A stretch of DNA of 64,000 bases from Clostridia bacterium (GTDB taxonomy: Bacteria > Bacillota > Clostridia > Oscillospirales > CAG-272). Under the pieces are notes generated by a model. The model made no database searches, had not been told where the DNA came from, and saw nothing but the letters and a program-made list of their open reading frames with translations. Below, in pieces: positions 26,239 to 35,553 of this stretch. Each line of letters opens with the position of its first letter. Within the stretch, counting starts at the first letter, position 1. The stretch spans positions 16,476 to 80,475 of the forward strand of contig JAGAKG010000022.1 in the NCBI GenBank assembly GCA_017625755.1, in the 5' to 3' direction. The position numbers and the translations under genes are program-made.

Positions 26239-27057
26239 ATGGAAAACATAGATAAAATAAGGCTTTTCGACTCACACGCGCACTATTTTGATAAGCACTT
26301 TGACGAGGTCGGGGGAGCCGAGGAAGTACTTAGGAAAGAGGTCTTCGGCGCTTGCGTGAGCCGTGTGATAAATGTCGGAACTAACAACGCGAATAATCCC
26401 GTGTGCGTCGCTCAGGCGGCGCTATACGAGGGAATGTACGCCGCGGTGGGAATACACCCCGAGGACGCGCGATATTGCGAGGACGACGCCACGAGAGAGG
26501 TAGCCGAGCTTGAGCGGATAATAGGAGATGCCGAGAACAGAAAAGAGAAAAAGATAGTGGCGATAGGCGAGATAGGACTCGATTATCACTACGAGGGCTT
26601 CGACAAGGCGCGCCAGGCAGAGTTTTTCGATGCGCAGATGCACCTTGCCAAGAAGCTCGGTATGCCCGTTATCATACACGACAGAGAGGCTCACGGAGAT
26701 TGCTTTGAGACCGTGCTTCGCCACCCTGATGTCAGAGGGGTGTTTCACAGTTACAGCGGAAGCGCCGAGATGGCGGCGGAGCTTGTTCGCAGAGGGTGGT
26801 ATATCTCCTTTTCGGGAGTGCTTACCTTTAAAAACGCATCGAGAATAAAAGAGGTCGCGGCAAGTATTCCTTGCGAGCGGATTCTTATTGAGACGGACGC
26901 TCCGTATCTTGCCCCGCACCCGCACAGAGGGAAAACTAACCACTCGGGGCTTATGATATATACGGCGCAGACGCTGGCAGAGATAAAGGGAATGTCACTT
27001 GACGAGATTGCAGAGCTTACTTATAACAACGCGAGTGAGCTTTTTGATATAAAATAA
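26239..27057 (+). CDS. TatD family metal-dependent hydrolase/DNase
   Basis: A 272-residue TIM-barrel hydrolase. Metal ligands are seen in FDSHAHYFD, AIGEIGLDYHYE, VIIHDREAHGD and FHSYSGS, and ETDAPYLAPHPHRGKTNHS is the C-terminal TatD signature. TatD enzymes are 3'-5' DNases or D-aminoacyl-tRNA-type hydrolases. It lies 9 bp after gpsA and 20 bp before the DUF5058 gene. It often neighbours metG in Firmicutes, and metG is two genes upstream. Confidence 0.92.
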   Translation: MENIDKIRLFDSHAHYFDKHFDEVGGAEEVLRKEVFGACVSRVINVGTNNANNPVCVAQAALYEGMYAAVGIHPEDARYCEDDATREVAELERIIGDAENRKEKKIVAIGEIGLDYHYEGFDKARQAEFFDAQMHLAKKLGMPVIIHDREAHGDCFETVLRHPDVRGVFHSYSGSAEMAAELVRRGWYISFSGVLTFKNASRIKEVAASIPCERILIETDAPYLAPHPHRGKTNHSGLMIYTAQTLAEIKGMSLDEIAELTYNNASELFDIK

Positions 27058-27077
27058 TAAACTGTAAGGAGAGAAAA

Positions 27078-27863
27078 ATGGAATTCAGTGTAAACCACCC
27101 GATACTCTTTTTGCTTGTCGGGATAGTTATTGCCGTGGTGCTTGCCCAGTCGGTCTATTTTCTGGTCAAATCGGTACGCAGAGCAAAAAAGATAGGAATG
27201 GAAAAATCCAAGATAAAAAAGACTATCATAACGGCGGCAATATTCACAATAGCTCCCGCGGTGTCTATCGTTATCGCGGTAATATCACTTTCGCAGTCGC
27301 TCGGAATAGCGCTTCCGTGGCTTCGCCTGTCTGTCGTAGGCTCGCTTTCTTACGAGGCAATAGCGGCTGCAAACGCGGCGTCGGGTATGGGAGTGAAGCT
27401 CTCAGACCTTGTCGGAAATATGAGCGCATCGGCGTATATTACTATTACAATCGTTATGACGGCGTCGATAATGGTCGGTATATGGCTTGTGCCGCTTCTC
27501 GCAAAAAAGATTCAGGGCGGACTCGTCAAGTTTGAAAAGAAGGACAAAAAGTGGAGCGAGATACTTCAAAACGCCCTCTTTATAGGAATGATATCGGCGT
27601 TTGTGGGATATGTATTCTGCGACCTTTCGCGTCTGTGGCAGTCCGAGGGCGGTGTTTTCACAAATTCCGACGGAGAGACCTTCTCCTCAACCTCGGGTCT
27701 TATACCCGTGCTTGTAATGGTAGCGGCGGCAGTCGTTATGGCTCTCTGCGGTCTGCTTATGAAGAAGCTCGGCTGGAAGTGGCTCAACGATTACGCGCTT
27801 CCTATCAGTATGGTACTTGGTATGACGGCGGCAATACCGCTCACGGCGCTCCTTGGAGGTTGA
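27078..27863 (+). CDS. DUF5058-like membrane protein
   Basis: A 261-residue integral membrane protein with about seven hydrophobic segments and a basic loop after the first helix (KSVRRAKKIGMEKSKIKK), as in the DUF5058 family of Clostridia. Function is not established. GGAGAG lies before the ATG. It is followed by a second membrane protein whose ribosome site lies inside this gene, and then by a membrane-anchored M20 peptidase. The set suggests a two-component carrier paired with a hydrolase, which is inference from order only. Confidence 0.7.
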   Translation: MEFSVNHPILFLLVGIVIAVVLAQSVYFLVKSVRRAKKIGMEKSKIKKTIITAAIFTIAPAVSIVIAVISLSQSLGIALPWLRLSVVGSLSYEAIAAANAASGMGVKLSDLVGNMSASAYITITIVMTASIMVGIWLVPLLAKKIQGGLVKFEKKDKKWSEILQNALFIGMISAFVGYVFCDLSRLWQSEGGVFTNSDGETFSSTSGLIPVLVMVAAAVVMALCGLLMKKLGWKWLNDYALPISMVLGMTAAIPLTALLGG

Positions 27864-27867
27864 AAAG

Positions 27868-28548
27868 ATGAAAAAGATGAAGAATAAAAAAGAATATACA
27901 TATATAGACAGCGTTCACCGAGACGGACGGATATGGAATCTCACCGTGATGGTGATACTTATGGCGTTCCCAGTGGTGATCGGAATTATTTTCTCGGCGC
28001 TTCCCGATTGGGCGGCGGTCGGAAAGGGACTTCTTGCGACCGCGCCTATGTATTGGGCGGTTGGCGTGATAGAGACTATTACCTACATTCCAATGCTCGG
28101 AGCGGGCGGCTCGTATCTTTCATTCGTTACGGGCAACATTTCCAACCTCAAGCTGCCTTGCGCGCTCAACGCGCTTGAAAACGCGAATGTCAAGGCGCAG
28201 AGCGAGGAGGGAGAGATAATCTCCACGATAGCGATAGCGGTATCCTCAATCGTTACGACTGTGATAATCATTATTGGAGTGGTGCTTATAGTTCCGCTTA
28301 CGCCTATCCTTTCCTCAGAGACGCTCAAGCCTGCATTCGACCAGATGCTTCCCGCGCTTTTCGGCGGACTTGGAGTGGTATTCGTATCAAAAAATCTCAA
28401 GCTTGCGATAGCTCCCGTGCTTCTTATGCTCGTGCTGTTTATCTTCATACCCGCCCTCAATGCGGGTACGGTGGGAATTATGGTTCCCGTCGGAGTGATC
28501 TTTACGATAGCTTACGCAAGAATAATCTATAAAAAAGGTTGGCTTTGA
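27868..28548 (+). CDS. Membrane protein partner of the DUF5058 gene
   Basis: A 227-residue protein with about six hydrophobic segments. The N-terminus is basic (MKKMKNKKEY), so it faces the cytoplasm. It carries ETITYIPMLGAGGSYLSFVTG and ISNLKLPCALNALENANV, motif-like stretches rich in Gly and Asn that could line a transport path. It starts 4 bp after the DUF5058 stop, and GGAGG sits in the last codons of that gene, which points to tight co-expression. No named family is recognised with certainty. Confidence 0.65.
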   Translation: MKKMKNKKEYTYIDSVHRDGRIWNLTVMVILMAFPVVIGIIFSALPDWAAVGKGLLATAPMYWAVGVIETITYIPMLGAGGSYLSFVTGNISNLKLPCALNALENANVKAQSEEGEIISTIAIAVSSIVTTVIIIIGVVLIVPLTPILSSETLKPAFDQMLPALFGGLGVVFVSKNLKLAIAPVLLMLVLFIFIPALNAGTVGIMVPVGVIFTIAYARIIYKKGWL

Positions 28549-28554
28549 TAAATT

Positions 28555-29997
28555 ATGATACTTTATGTAATTTTACCCATAGTAGTACTTATAGTTGCCT
28601 TTGTTGCCATACTTCTCATACGCGCCCTGTCATTCAAGCCGCAGAGCGAGGAGAGTGCGGAGAGGGCAGAGGAGAGCTTTGACCGTGATGCGGCAATATC
28701 AGCTCTCGGTGAGCTTGTCAAGTGCAAGACGGTTTCGAGATATTCGCACGACGATGAGGACGAAGCCGAGTTTGAGAAGCTTGTGAATATGCTTCCAACG
28801 CTCTATCCGCGCGTTTTTGAGGTATGCGAATTTATGAAGCTTGAGGACAGAGGACTTTTGTTCCGTTGGATAGGAAAGACCGAGGGAGAGCCCGCCGTGC
28901 TTATGGCGCATTACGATGTAGTTCCCGTCGACGAGGGAAACTGGGAAAAGCCGCCCTTTGACGCGGTAATCGAGAACGGCGTGATGTGGGGGCGCGGAAC
29001 ACTTGATACCAAGGTGACGGTCAACGGCGTACTATCGGCGGCAAACTCACTCATAGGCGAGGGCTTTACCCCCGAAAACGATATATATTTCGCATTCTCG
29101 GGCGGAGAGGAAGTCAACGGATTCGGCGCTGTTCATATAGTGAACTATTTCAAGGAAAAGGGAATAAAGCTCGGTGTCGTTGTAGACGAGGGCGGAGCGG
29201 TAGTTGAAAATGTATTCCCCGGGGTAAAGAAGCCCTGTGCGCTCATAGGAATTGCCGAAAAAGGATTGCTTGATCTGCGCTATTCGGTGCGCTCGAACGG
29301 CGGTCACGCGTCCGCTCCCAAGCCTCATACGCCTGTTGGAGTTCTCGCAAAGGCGTGTACGCGTGTGGAAAGCAAGCCCTTCCGTGCGCATATAACCAAG
29401 CCCGTAGCCGAGATGTTCGACACACTTGGCAGACATTCTACCTTCGTTTACAGAGTAATTTTCTCAAACCGCTGGTGCTTTTCTCCCGTACTCGATATTA
29501 TGGCGAAAAAGAGCGGCGGAGAAATGAACGCGCTTATGAGAACGACGGTGGCATTTACTCAGATGAGCGGAAGCTCTGCTTCGAATGTTATACCGCCATC
29601 GGCGAGTATGGTATCTAATATAAGACTTAATCCCGAGGATACGGTGGAGAGTGCTGTCAAATATATAAGAGATGTTATTGGCGATGAGAGCGTGGAGCTT
29701 GAGGTCGTGAACGGAACTAACCCAAGCAGGATTTCAAGCACCGATTGCGACGGCTGGAAAAAGCTTTCTCGCGCGGTTGCCGATACCTGGCAGGGCTCGA
29801 TTGTCTCGCCATATCTTATGGTACAATGCTCGGATAGCCGTCATTACGGAGAGATTTCTGACCGAGTTTACAGATTTTCGGCAATGGCTCTTACCTCTGA
29901 GGAAAGGGCGACTATACACGGCAACAACGAGAGAATTACGCTCGATGCCATCTGCCGCGCAGTTGAATTTTATATAAGACTTATGCGACAATTGTGA
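28555..29997 (+). CDS. M20 family peptidase with N-terminal membrane anchor
   Basis: A 480-residue zinc peptidase of the CPS1/PM20D1-like branch. One N-terminal helix (about 2-25), then the M20 core: VLMAHYDVVPVDEGNW (first metal His and Asp), WGRGTLDTKVTVNG (bridging Asp), FSGGEEVNG (catalytic Glu pair), an intact dimerisation domain, and a late IHGNNERI metal His. It may hydrolyse peptides or N-acyl amino acids. It lies 6 bp after the second membrane protein, so the three genes form one unit. Confidence 0.88.
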   Translation: MILYVILPIVVLIVAFVAILLIRALSFKPQSEESAERAEESFDRDAAISALGELVKCKTVSRYSHDDEDEAEFEKLVNMLPTLYPRVFEVCEFMKLEDRGLLFRWIGKTEGEPAVLMAHYDVVPVDEGNWEKPPFDAVIENGVMWGRGTLDTKVTVNGVLSAANSLIGEGFTPENDIYFAFSGGEEVNGFGAVHIVNYFKEKGIKLGVVVDEGGAVVENVFPGVKKPCALIGIAEKGLLDLRYSVRSNGGHASAPKPHTPVGVLAKACTRVESKPFRAHITKPVAEMFDTLGRHSTFVYRVIFSNRWCFSPVLDIMAKKSGGEMNALMRTTVAFTQMSGSSASNVIPPSASMVSNIRLNPEDTVESAVKYIRDVIGDESVELEVVNGTNPSRISSTDCDGWKKLSRAVADTWQGSIVSPYLMVQCSDSRHYGEISDRVYRFSAMALTSEERATIHGNNERITLDAICRAVEFYIRLMRQL

Positions 29998-30031
29998 TGA
30001 AAAAGTTTTACAGAAAAAGTTAAAAATAATA

Positions 30032-30060
30032 TTGCAAAATAAATATTTTTATGATAAAAT
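30032..30060 (+). promoter_or_regulatory. Promoter of the sugar-type operon
   Basis: TTGCAA (30032-30037), 17 bp, TAAAAT (30055-30060), in an AT-rich spacer. Confidence 0.5.
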
Positions 30061-30130
30061 ACTATGGAACAGAGATGTTTTTTATTAATACGAATGGAAA
30101 ATATCGAGACAAGTTTTGGAGAAGATAACG

Positions 30131-30850
30131 ATGAATAAGATAACGATTAACAAGATAACGACGGTCGCCGACGGGGTGATACGCTTTTTTGAAGAAAAAA
30201 AAGAACGGCTTCCTTTGTATGAAATTGTCGATGGCCCGAGATATAAAACAATTGTGTGGGAAGGGAAAAGCGCGCCGCTGTTTTCGTTTTGCGAGCACCC
30301 AAAAATTATAAATTTGACAAGCAAACGAGAACTTTTGGGAAGTCCTTGCGCCCTGAGTGCCTATTCGGTGGATAACGCATCTCTTGATACTCTTTTGTTC
30401 CGTGAGCTTGTGATTGCGGAGATGTGTTTCGATAGCGAGGTAGTGAAGGTTACTGTGTTTAAAAACGGACCTTCGGCTATTGTTCTTATCAAGCTTGCCT
30501 GCGATGGAACCTATAGTGTTGTCCTGCACGCGGCCTCATTTGGAGAAAAACTCTTCAAGCATGAGTTCTTTAATACGGAGGGCATGATTTCCAATCGCGC
30601 TGTAGATACCGTTATTCCTCAACAAGCGTTGAACATTTATACTAAAGATGGGTACGAATATGTAACAGACAGTCATTACATTTTATACGGTCTTACTCCT
30701 GATGAAATTAATGAGGTCGTGGCGATTTACGCAACGCTGACGAAGGATGATATCGAGATACGAAAAGCTCAGGCTGAACGCTTGGATAAGATTGTTGATG
30801 TTGCGCTTGCTAAATCAGGAGAAAGTGTTTTAAAAGGGAGGGATTTTTAA
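30131..30850 (+). CDS. Hypothetical protein of a Gfo/Idh operon
   Basis: A 239-residue soluble protein with no signal peptide, membrane segment or known motif that I recognise. The first residues repeat the idea NKITINKIT. GGAG lies 9 bases before the ATG. Its stop is immediately followed by the ATG of the Gfo/Idh oxidoreductase, with no spacer, so the two proteins are probably made together. The three genes from here to 33.3 kb show less biased, more AT-leaning codon use than the flanking genes, compatible with later acquisition. Confidence 0.6.
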   Translation: MNKITINKITTVADGVIRFFEEKKERLPLYEIVDGPRYKTIVWEGKSAPLFSFCEHPKIINLTSKRELLGSPCALSAYSVDNASLDTLLFRELVIAEMCFDSEVVKVTVFKNGPSAIVLIKLACDGTYSVVLHAASFGEKLFKHEFFNTEGMISNRAVDTVIPQQALNIYTKDGYEYVTDSHYILYGLTPDEINEVVAIYATLTKDDIEIRKAQAERLDKIVDVALAKSGESVLKGRDF

Positions 30851-31930
30851 ATGGAACCGATTAAAGTTGCAATTCTTTCCTGTAACCACGGACACGCCAG
30901 AGGTTATTATTGCCTGAAGGATGATCCGAGATTTGATTTAAGAGCGATTTCTGTTGCTCCCGGATATCACGATAGGATTTTCATTGAGAGATTGGATGGA
31001 GTCGATCAGTACGATAATGACGAGCAGATGTTTGATGAGCATCCCGAAATAGAAGCGGTAATTATGGCAAGCTCAAACTGGTATCACCCAAAGCAGTTTG
31101 CCTTGTGCTTGGAAAGAAATATACATATTCTTTCTATGAAGGTGCCTACTATGGATCTTCAGGAATACGATCAGATACTTGAGCTGAAAAGAAAGAGTAA
31201 GAGTATCGTATGCGTGGAGCTTGAGATGCATTATCATCCCGAAACCTACCGTATGAAGGAATTGATTGCAAGCGGAAAAATCGGTGATATTACCGCTTTT
31301 TCTGCAACAAATACATCACATAACCCAATGTGGTGGTTGCCTTGGCACGGATTGCCCGAGGAAAGCTATGGAAAAAGAGTTCCTATTATGCCGGGAAGCA
31401 AGATCTACCGTGGCGGTTGTCTTACGGATCATCCCCATGTTTTTGATATGATGCGTTGGATGTTGGATGACGAAGTTGCGGAGGTATATGCGGAAACCGC
31501 GCCCAATGCGCGAAAATCCGAGGTCGAGGACTTCGTTTTCGTAACCGGAGTTACAAAAGGGGGAACTGTTTTCTCCATAGATCCATCTTATTCAAGAAGG
31601 GAAAATCCGGCCAATATCATTGCTGACGGATGGGAACGTTATCCAAAGCGTGTGGAGGTGAATGCCTCTGTTTACGGTACGGCAGGGTATATCATTGGCG
31701 ATGTTTATGGGAATTGGATGCATCATACAGGTATTCCCAATCACGCTTATACCTCGTTTATCGCTGAACATCGGTTTTCTTTCAGCGGTAGGATAGATGA
31801 TTTTGTGAATGCGATACGTTACGGTAAAAATCCCACGGTTTCCTTGGAATACCATAGAAAGACTATGGAGATCATCGACGGAGCTTACCGAAGCATTTAT
31901 TACGGAAAAACTATCAAATTAGATTCCTAA
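30851..31930 (+). CDS. Gfo/Idh/MocA family oxidoreductase
   Basis: A 359-residue NAD(P)-dependent sugar or inositol dehydrogenase-like protein. The N-terminal Rossmann part starts IKVAILSCNHGHARGYY, so the usual GxGxxG is degenerate. SMKVPTMDLQEYDQI stands where most members have EKP. The C-terminal half is the family's alpha/beta domain with GGCLTDHPHVFDMMRWML. The loss of the canonical Gly motif suggests an unusual cofactor mode or altered function. It starts directly at the end of the unknown protein gene and precedes a glycosidase-like gene. Confidence 0.82.
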   Translation: MEPIKVAILSCNHGHARGYYCLKDDPRFDLRAISVAPGYHDRIFIERLDGVDQYDNDEQMFDEHPEIEAVIMASSNWYHPKQFALCLERNIHILSMKVPTMDLQEYDQILELKRKSKSIVCVELEMHYHPETYRMKELIASGKIGDITAFSATNTSHNPMWWLPWHGLPEESYGKRVPIMPGSKIYRGGCLTDHPHVFDMMRWMLDDEVAEVYAETAPNARKSEVEDFVFVTGVTKGGTVFSIDPSYSRRENPANIIADGWERYPKRVEVNASVYGTAGYIIGDVYGNWMHHTGIPNHAYTSFIAEHRFSFSGRIDDFVNAIRYGKNPTVSLEYHRKTMEIIDGAYRSIYYGKTIKLDS

Positions 31931-31980
31931 TGCTTACTCTGATTTGATAGTAAAACGCAAAAACCAATAAAGGAGAAAAA

Positions 31981-33255
31981 ATGAACAGATTCCCGATAGG
32001 ATTTTGGAATTATACTTCAGGAGAGCTTTCGGCTAAGGATGTAAAAGATTGGAGCGCTCTTGGTATGACGATGGCTTGTAGCCCTACAATTGATGAAAAC
32101 ACGGACAAGGAAACTATAATTGGAATATTAGACGCTTGTGCCGAAAATGATATTAAGGTAATAATGTGTGATAATCGCACTCGCTTCAAAAATGCCTCTG
32201 ACAGTCCTGAAGAATACAGAGCACGTTCGATAGCGGCATATGAGGACTTTGGCAAGCATCCTGCTGTTTTTGGATTCTTTATAGGAGATGAACCAGAAAA
32301 GGGAAAGGACTTTCCTGACGCTGTTGTTGCACATAACATACAGCTTGAGGTTGCGCCGGAGTTGACTCCGTTTTTGAATTTTCTTCCGTATTGGGAGGGA
32401 CAGGAAGAGACGATATTAAAAGCACCGTCATTTTTAGATTGGGCAGCGAATATGATAAAGGATGCTAATCTGAAAGTTTTAAGCTATGATTGCTATACTC
32501 AGTTGAGTCCCGAAATGGAAAAGGACGCACATCTAAAATTACACGGATTTGACAATGATACGAAGTTGAACCCCGAAGAGGAAGGACTACATATGTATTT
32601 TCGCAATTTGCGCCTCTATCGGGAAGCTGCTGACCGTGCAGGGATTATTCCGTGGACGACATTGCTTTCCGTAGGTCATTGGAGATACCGCTGTCCGAAT
32701 GAAGACGACCTTCGTTGGCAGTTGAGTACTGCTGTTGCCTCTGGAATGGAAGGCATTATGTGGTTTCATATCTATGAGCGTGAATGCAGACTTAATTACA
32801 GACTCGCCCCCATCGATGCTTTTGGTGAGCATACCGAAACCTTTAATTGGCTTGCGCGCACAAATAAGTATTTTTTGCACCAGTTTGGAGATTTTTTCAA
32901 CCGCGCCAAGTGGATCAAAACCATTCATTATGGCAAAGCTTACGGCGAGTTTGAACTGTGGGAAAAGGGTAAGAGTGACGATTTGGTTATGGATATATCA
33001 AGTCCGCATAACCTTAACGCCGTGGTAGGCTTTTTTGAATTGGACGGAAAAAAATATGTTGCAATTGTAAACAATTCCCCTACGGAAACAGGAATGTTTC
33101 GAATCCATGTGTCAAAAAAGGCAAAAAATGTGCTTCAATGGAATTGGCATAGCAATCTGGTTCGCGGCAAATACACTCAAGCAACAGATAATGAATACAT
33201 TTGCGGAGATTGGTATGCGCCGGGACAAATGAAGCTTTATTGCATCGAGACATAA
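31981..33255 (+). CDS. Glycoside hydrolase-like TIM-barrel protein
   Basis: A 424-residue protein without a signal peptide, resembling clan-A glycosidase barrels (beta-galactosidase and GH42-like). HPAVFGFFIGDEPEKGKDF matches the strand carrying the acid/base Glu (GDEP). WFHIYERECRLNY may hold the second carboxylate. The C-terminal 80 residues form a beta domain (VVGFFELDGKKYVAIVNN). Intracellular action on an imported oligosaccharide, linked with the oxidoreductase upstream, is likely but inferred. AAAGGAG lies 6 bases before the ATG. No transporter is in the operon. Confidence 0.65.
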   Translation: MNRFPIGFWNYTSGELSAKDVKDWSALGMTMACSPTIDENTDKETIIGILDACAENDIKVIMCDNRTRFKNASDSPEEYRARSIAAYEDFGKHPAVFGFFIGDEPEKGKDFPDAVVAHNIQLEVAPELTPFLNFLPYWEGQEETILKAPSFLDWAANMIKDANLKVLSYDCYTQLSPEMEKDAHLKLHGFDNDTKLNPEEEGLHMYFRNLRLYREAADRAGIIPWTTLLSVGHWRYRCPNEDDLRWQLSTAVASGMEGIMWFHIYERECRLNYRLAPIDAFGEHTETFNWLARTNKYFLHQFGDFFNRAKWIKTIHYGKAYGEFELWEKGKSDDLVMDISSPHNLNAVVGFFELDGKKYVAIVNNSPTETGMFRIHVSKKAKNVLQWNWHSNLVRGKYTQATDNEYICGDWYAPGQMKLYCIET

Positions 33256-33332
33256 TTTTGCAGCTCAATCTAAAAAATCATCGGCTTGAGTCAAGCTGTC
33301 AATACAAAGCGGACGCAAAAATTGCAAATCAT

Positions 33333-33373
33333 AAAAACCCTTGTTCGATTTTGAATTGAACAAGGGTTTTTCC
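33333..33373 (+). terminator. Terminator of the sugar-type operon
   Basis: A perfect 14-bp stem AAAAACCCTTGTTC/GAACAAGGGTTTTT with an 11-nt loop and a T run. Confidence 0.88.
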
Positions 33374-33509
33374 GTTCTATATGTAATAAAATGTCATACA
33401 GCAAAAGCGATAAGTATGGGAATATAGTGAGAATTTAAGAAAGCAGGTCATTTCACCTTTCGCGTTTGATTATAAAACAAATAGGAGGTTACTTTTGAAA
33501 ATATTTCTG

Positions 33510-33538
33510 TTTACATCACGAAAAAAATGTGATATAAT
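33510..33538 (+). promoter_or_regulatory. Promoter of uvrB-uvrA
   Basis: TTTACA (33510-33515), 17 bp, TATAAT (33533-33538). No clear LexA box was recognised around it. Confidence 0.75.
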
Positions 33539-33570
33539 TATAAGATAGAATATCTATGCGGAGGTTTCCT

Positions 33571-35550
33571 ATGGACAAGTTTATTCTGAAAAGTGAATAT
33601 AAGCCAACGGGCGACCAGCCGCAGGCGATAGAGTCGCTTGTCGAGGGTATCGAGAACGGAGAGAGAATGCAGACGCTTCTTGGCGTTACGGGCTCGGGAA
33701 AGACATTTACAATGGCTAATGTCATTGCGCGTGTCAACCGTCCGACGCTGGTGCTTGCGCACAACAAAACTCTCGCGGCGCAGCTTTGCTCGGAGTTTCG
33801 CGAGTTCTTTCCCGACAATGCGGTAGAGTATTTCGTTTCATATTACGACTATTATCAGCCCGAGGCGTATATCCCCGGCAAGGATATGTATATCGAAAAG
33901 GACGCGATGATAAACGATGAGATAGATATGCTTCGTCACAGCGCGACCTCGGCTCTTTTTGAGCGCAGAGATGTTATAATCGTGGCGAGCGTATCCTGCA
34001 TATATTCTCTCGGTGACCCCGAGGAATACAAGCGGCTCGTGTTGGCTCTCCGCCCGGGAATGTATATGAGCAGAGACGACCTTATCCACCGCCTTGTCTC
34101 GATAAGCTACGACAGAAACGACCTTGCCCTTGAGCGTGACAAGTTCAGAGTCAGAGGAGATACCGTAGAGATAATTCCCGCGAGTATGAACGATAAGGCT
34201 ATAAGAGTTGAGTTTTTCGGGGACGAGATAGACAGAGTTTCCGAGATAAATATAGTAACGGGCGAGATGCTCAGAACGCTCTCCTATGCGGCGGTCTATC
34301 CCGCGACGCATTACGCCGTGTCAGATGATAAAAAGGAGAAAGCCCTCCGAGAGATAATGGAGGAAATGGTAGAGCGGGTTGAGTTTTTCCGCTCACAGAA
34401 CAGACTTATCGAGGCGCAGAGAATAGAGGAGCGAGTCAAATACGATATGGAGATGCTCCGTGAGGTAGGCTTCTGTTCGGGAGTTGAGAACTATTCAAGA
34501 GTTCTCGCGGGCAGACCCGCGGGCTCGACCCCGCACACGCTTCTTGATTATTTCCCCGAGGATTATATAATGTTTGTTGACGAGTCTCATGTCAGCCTTC
34601 CACAGGTAAGGGGAATGAGCGGCGGAGATACGGCGAGAAAGAAAAATCTCGTTGAATACGGATTCAGACTTCCGTCGGCGTTTGACAACAGACCGCTATT
34701 TTTCGAGGAGTTTGAGTCGAAAATAAATCAGGCGATATTCGTGAGCGCCACACCCGGCGACTATGAGGGCGAGAATTCCTCGCGTACGGTCGAGCAGATA
34801 ATCCGTCCCACGGGGCTTGTTGACCCCGAGGTCGAGGTGCGTCCCGTTGAGGGGCAGGTTGATGACCTTATGGGCGAGATAAAGAAGCGTACGGCGAAGA
34901 ACGAAAGGGTGCTTGTGACGACTCTCACCCGAAAGATGGCTGAGGATCTCACGGGCTACCTTGAAAACAACGGAATAAAGGTCAGATATATTCACTTTAA
35001 TGTTGATACTATTGAGAGAATGGAGATAATCAGAGACCTGCGTCTGGGTGAATTTGATGTGCTTGTCGGAATAAACCTGCTTCGCGAGGGACTTGATATC
35101 CCCGAGGTATCTCTCGTAGCGATACTCGACGCCGACAAGGAAGGTTTTTTACGCGCTGAGCGAAGTTTGATACAGACGATAGGCAGAGCGGCGAGAAACG
35201 CGGAGGGAAGGGTCATAATGTATGCTGACACGGTTACGGGCTCTATGGAAAGAGCGATAAGCGAGACAAATCGCCGCCGCGCGATACAGCAGAAATACAA
35301 CGAGGAAAACGGAATAGTTCCCAAGACGATAATAAAGGGAATAAGAGACATAATAGACATTGGAAAGCCCGCCGAGGAGGCGCAGGAAAAGAAGGCGAAG
35401 AAGCTTGCAAAGAACAAGAAGCTGTCCGCCGCTGAGCGTGAGAAGCTCATAGCCGAGCTTACGGTGCAGATGAAGGAAGCCGCAAGACAGCTTGAATTTG
35501 AAAAGGCGGCATTCATAAGAGATAAGATAAACGAACTCAGGAAAGGATAA
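33571..35550 (+). CDS. uvrB: Excinuclease ABC subunit UvrB
   Basis: Helicase-like damage verification subunit of nucleotide excision repair, 659 residues. Walker [14 protein letters not shown] near residue 34, the beta-hairpin region [20 protein letters not shown], the DESH box [11 protein letters not shown], motif [15 protein letters not shown], and a C-terminal UVR motif [16 protein letters not shown] that docks UvrC. The start at 33571 has GGAGG 7 bases upstream; an ATG 15 bp earlier overlaps that site. uvrA starts 3 bp after its stop. Confidence 0.97.
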   Translation: MDKFILKSEYKPTGDQPQAIESLVEGIENGERMQTLLGVTGSGKTFTMANVIARVNRPTLVLAHNKTLAAQLCSEFREFFPDNAVEYFVSYYDYYQPEAYIPGKDMYIEKDAMINDEIDMLRHSATSALFERRDVIIVASVSCIYSLGDPEEYKRLVLALRPGMYMSRDDLIHRLVSISYDRNDLALERDKFRVRGDTVEIIPASMNDKAIRVEFFGDEIDRVSEINIVTGEMLRTLSYAAVYPATHYAVSDDKKEKALREIMEEMVERVEFFRSQNRLIEAQRIEERVKYDMEMLREVGFCSGVENYSRVLAGRPAGSTPHTLLDYFPEDYIMFVDESHVSLPQVRGMSGGDTARKKNLVEYGFRLPSAFDNRPLFFEEFESKINQAIFVSATPGDYEGENSSRTVEQIIRPTGLVDPEVEVRPVEGQVDDLMGEIKKRTAKNERVLVTTLTRKMAEDLTGYLENNGIKVRYIHFNVDTIERMEIIRDLRLGEFDVLVGINLLREGLDIPEVSLVAILDADKEGFLRAERSLIQTIGRAARNAEGRVIMYADTVTGSMERAISETNRRRAIQQKYNEENGIVPKTIIKGIRDIIDIGKPAEEAQEKKAKKLAKNKKLSAAEREKLIAELTVQMKEAARQLEFEKAAFIRDKINELRKG

Positions 35551-35553
35551 AAA

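Noticed and set aside
33484..33547. Short frame starting TTG with a strong AGGAGG upstream of uvrB
   Set aside because: Only about 17 codons, and it overlaps the uvrB promoter itself, so it could not be transcribed from it. Probably chance.
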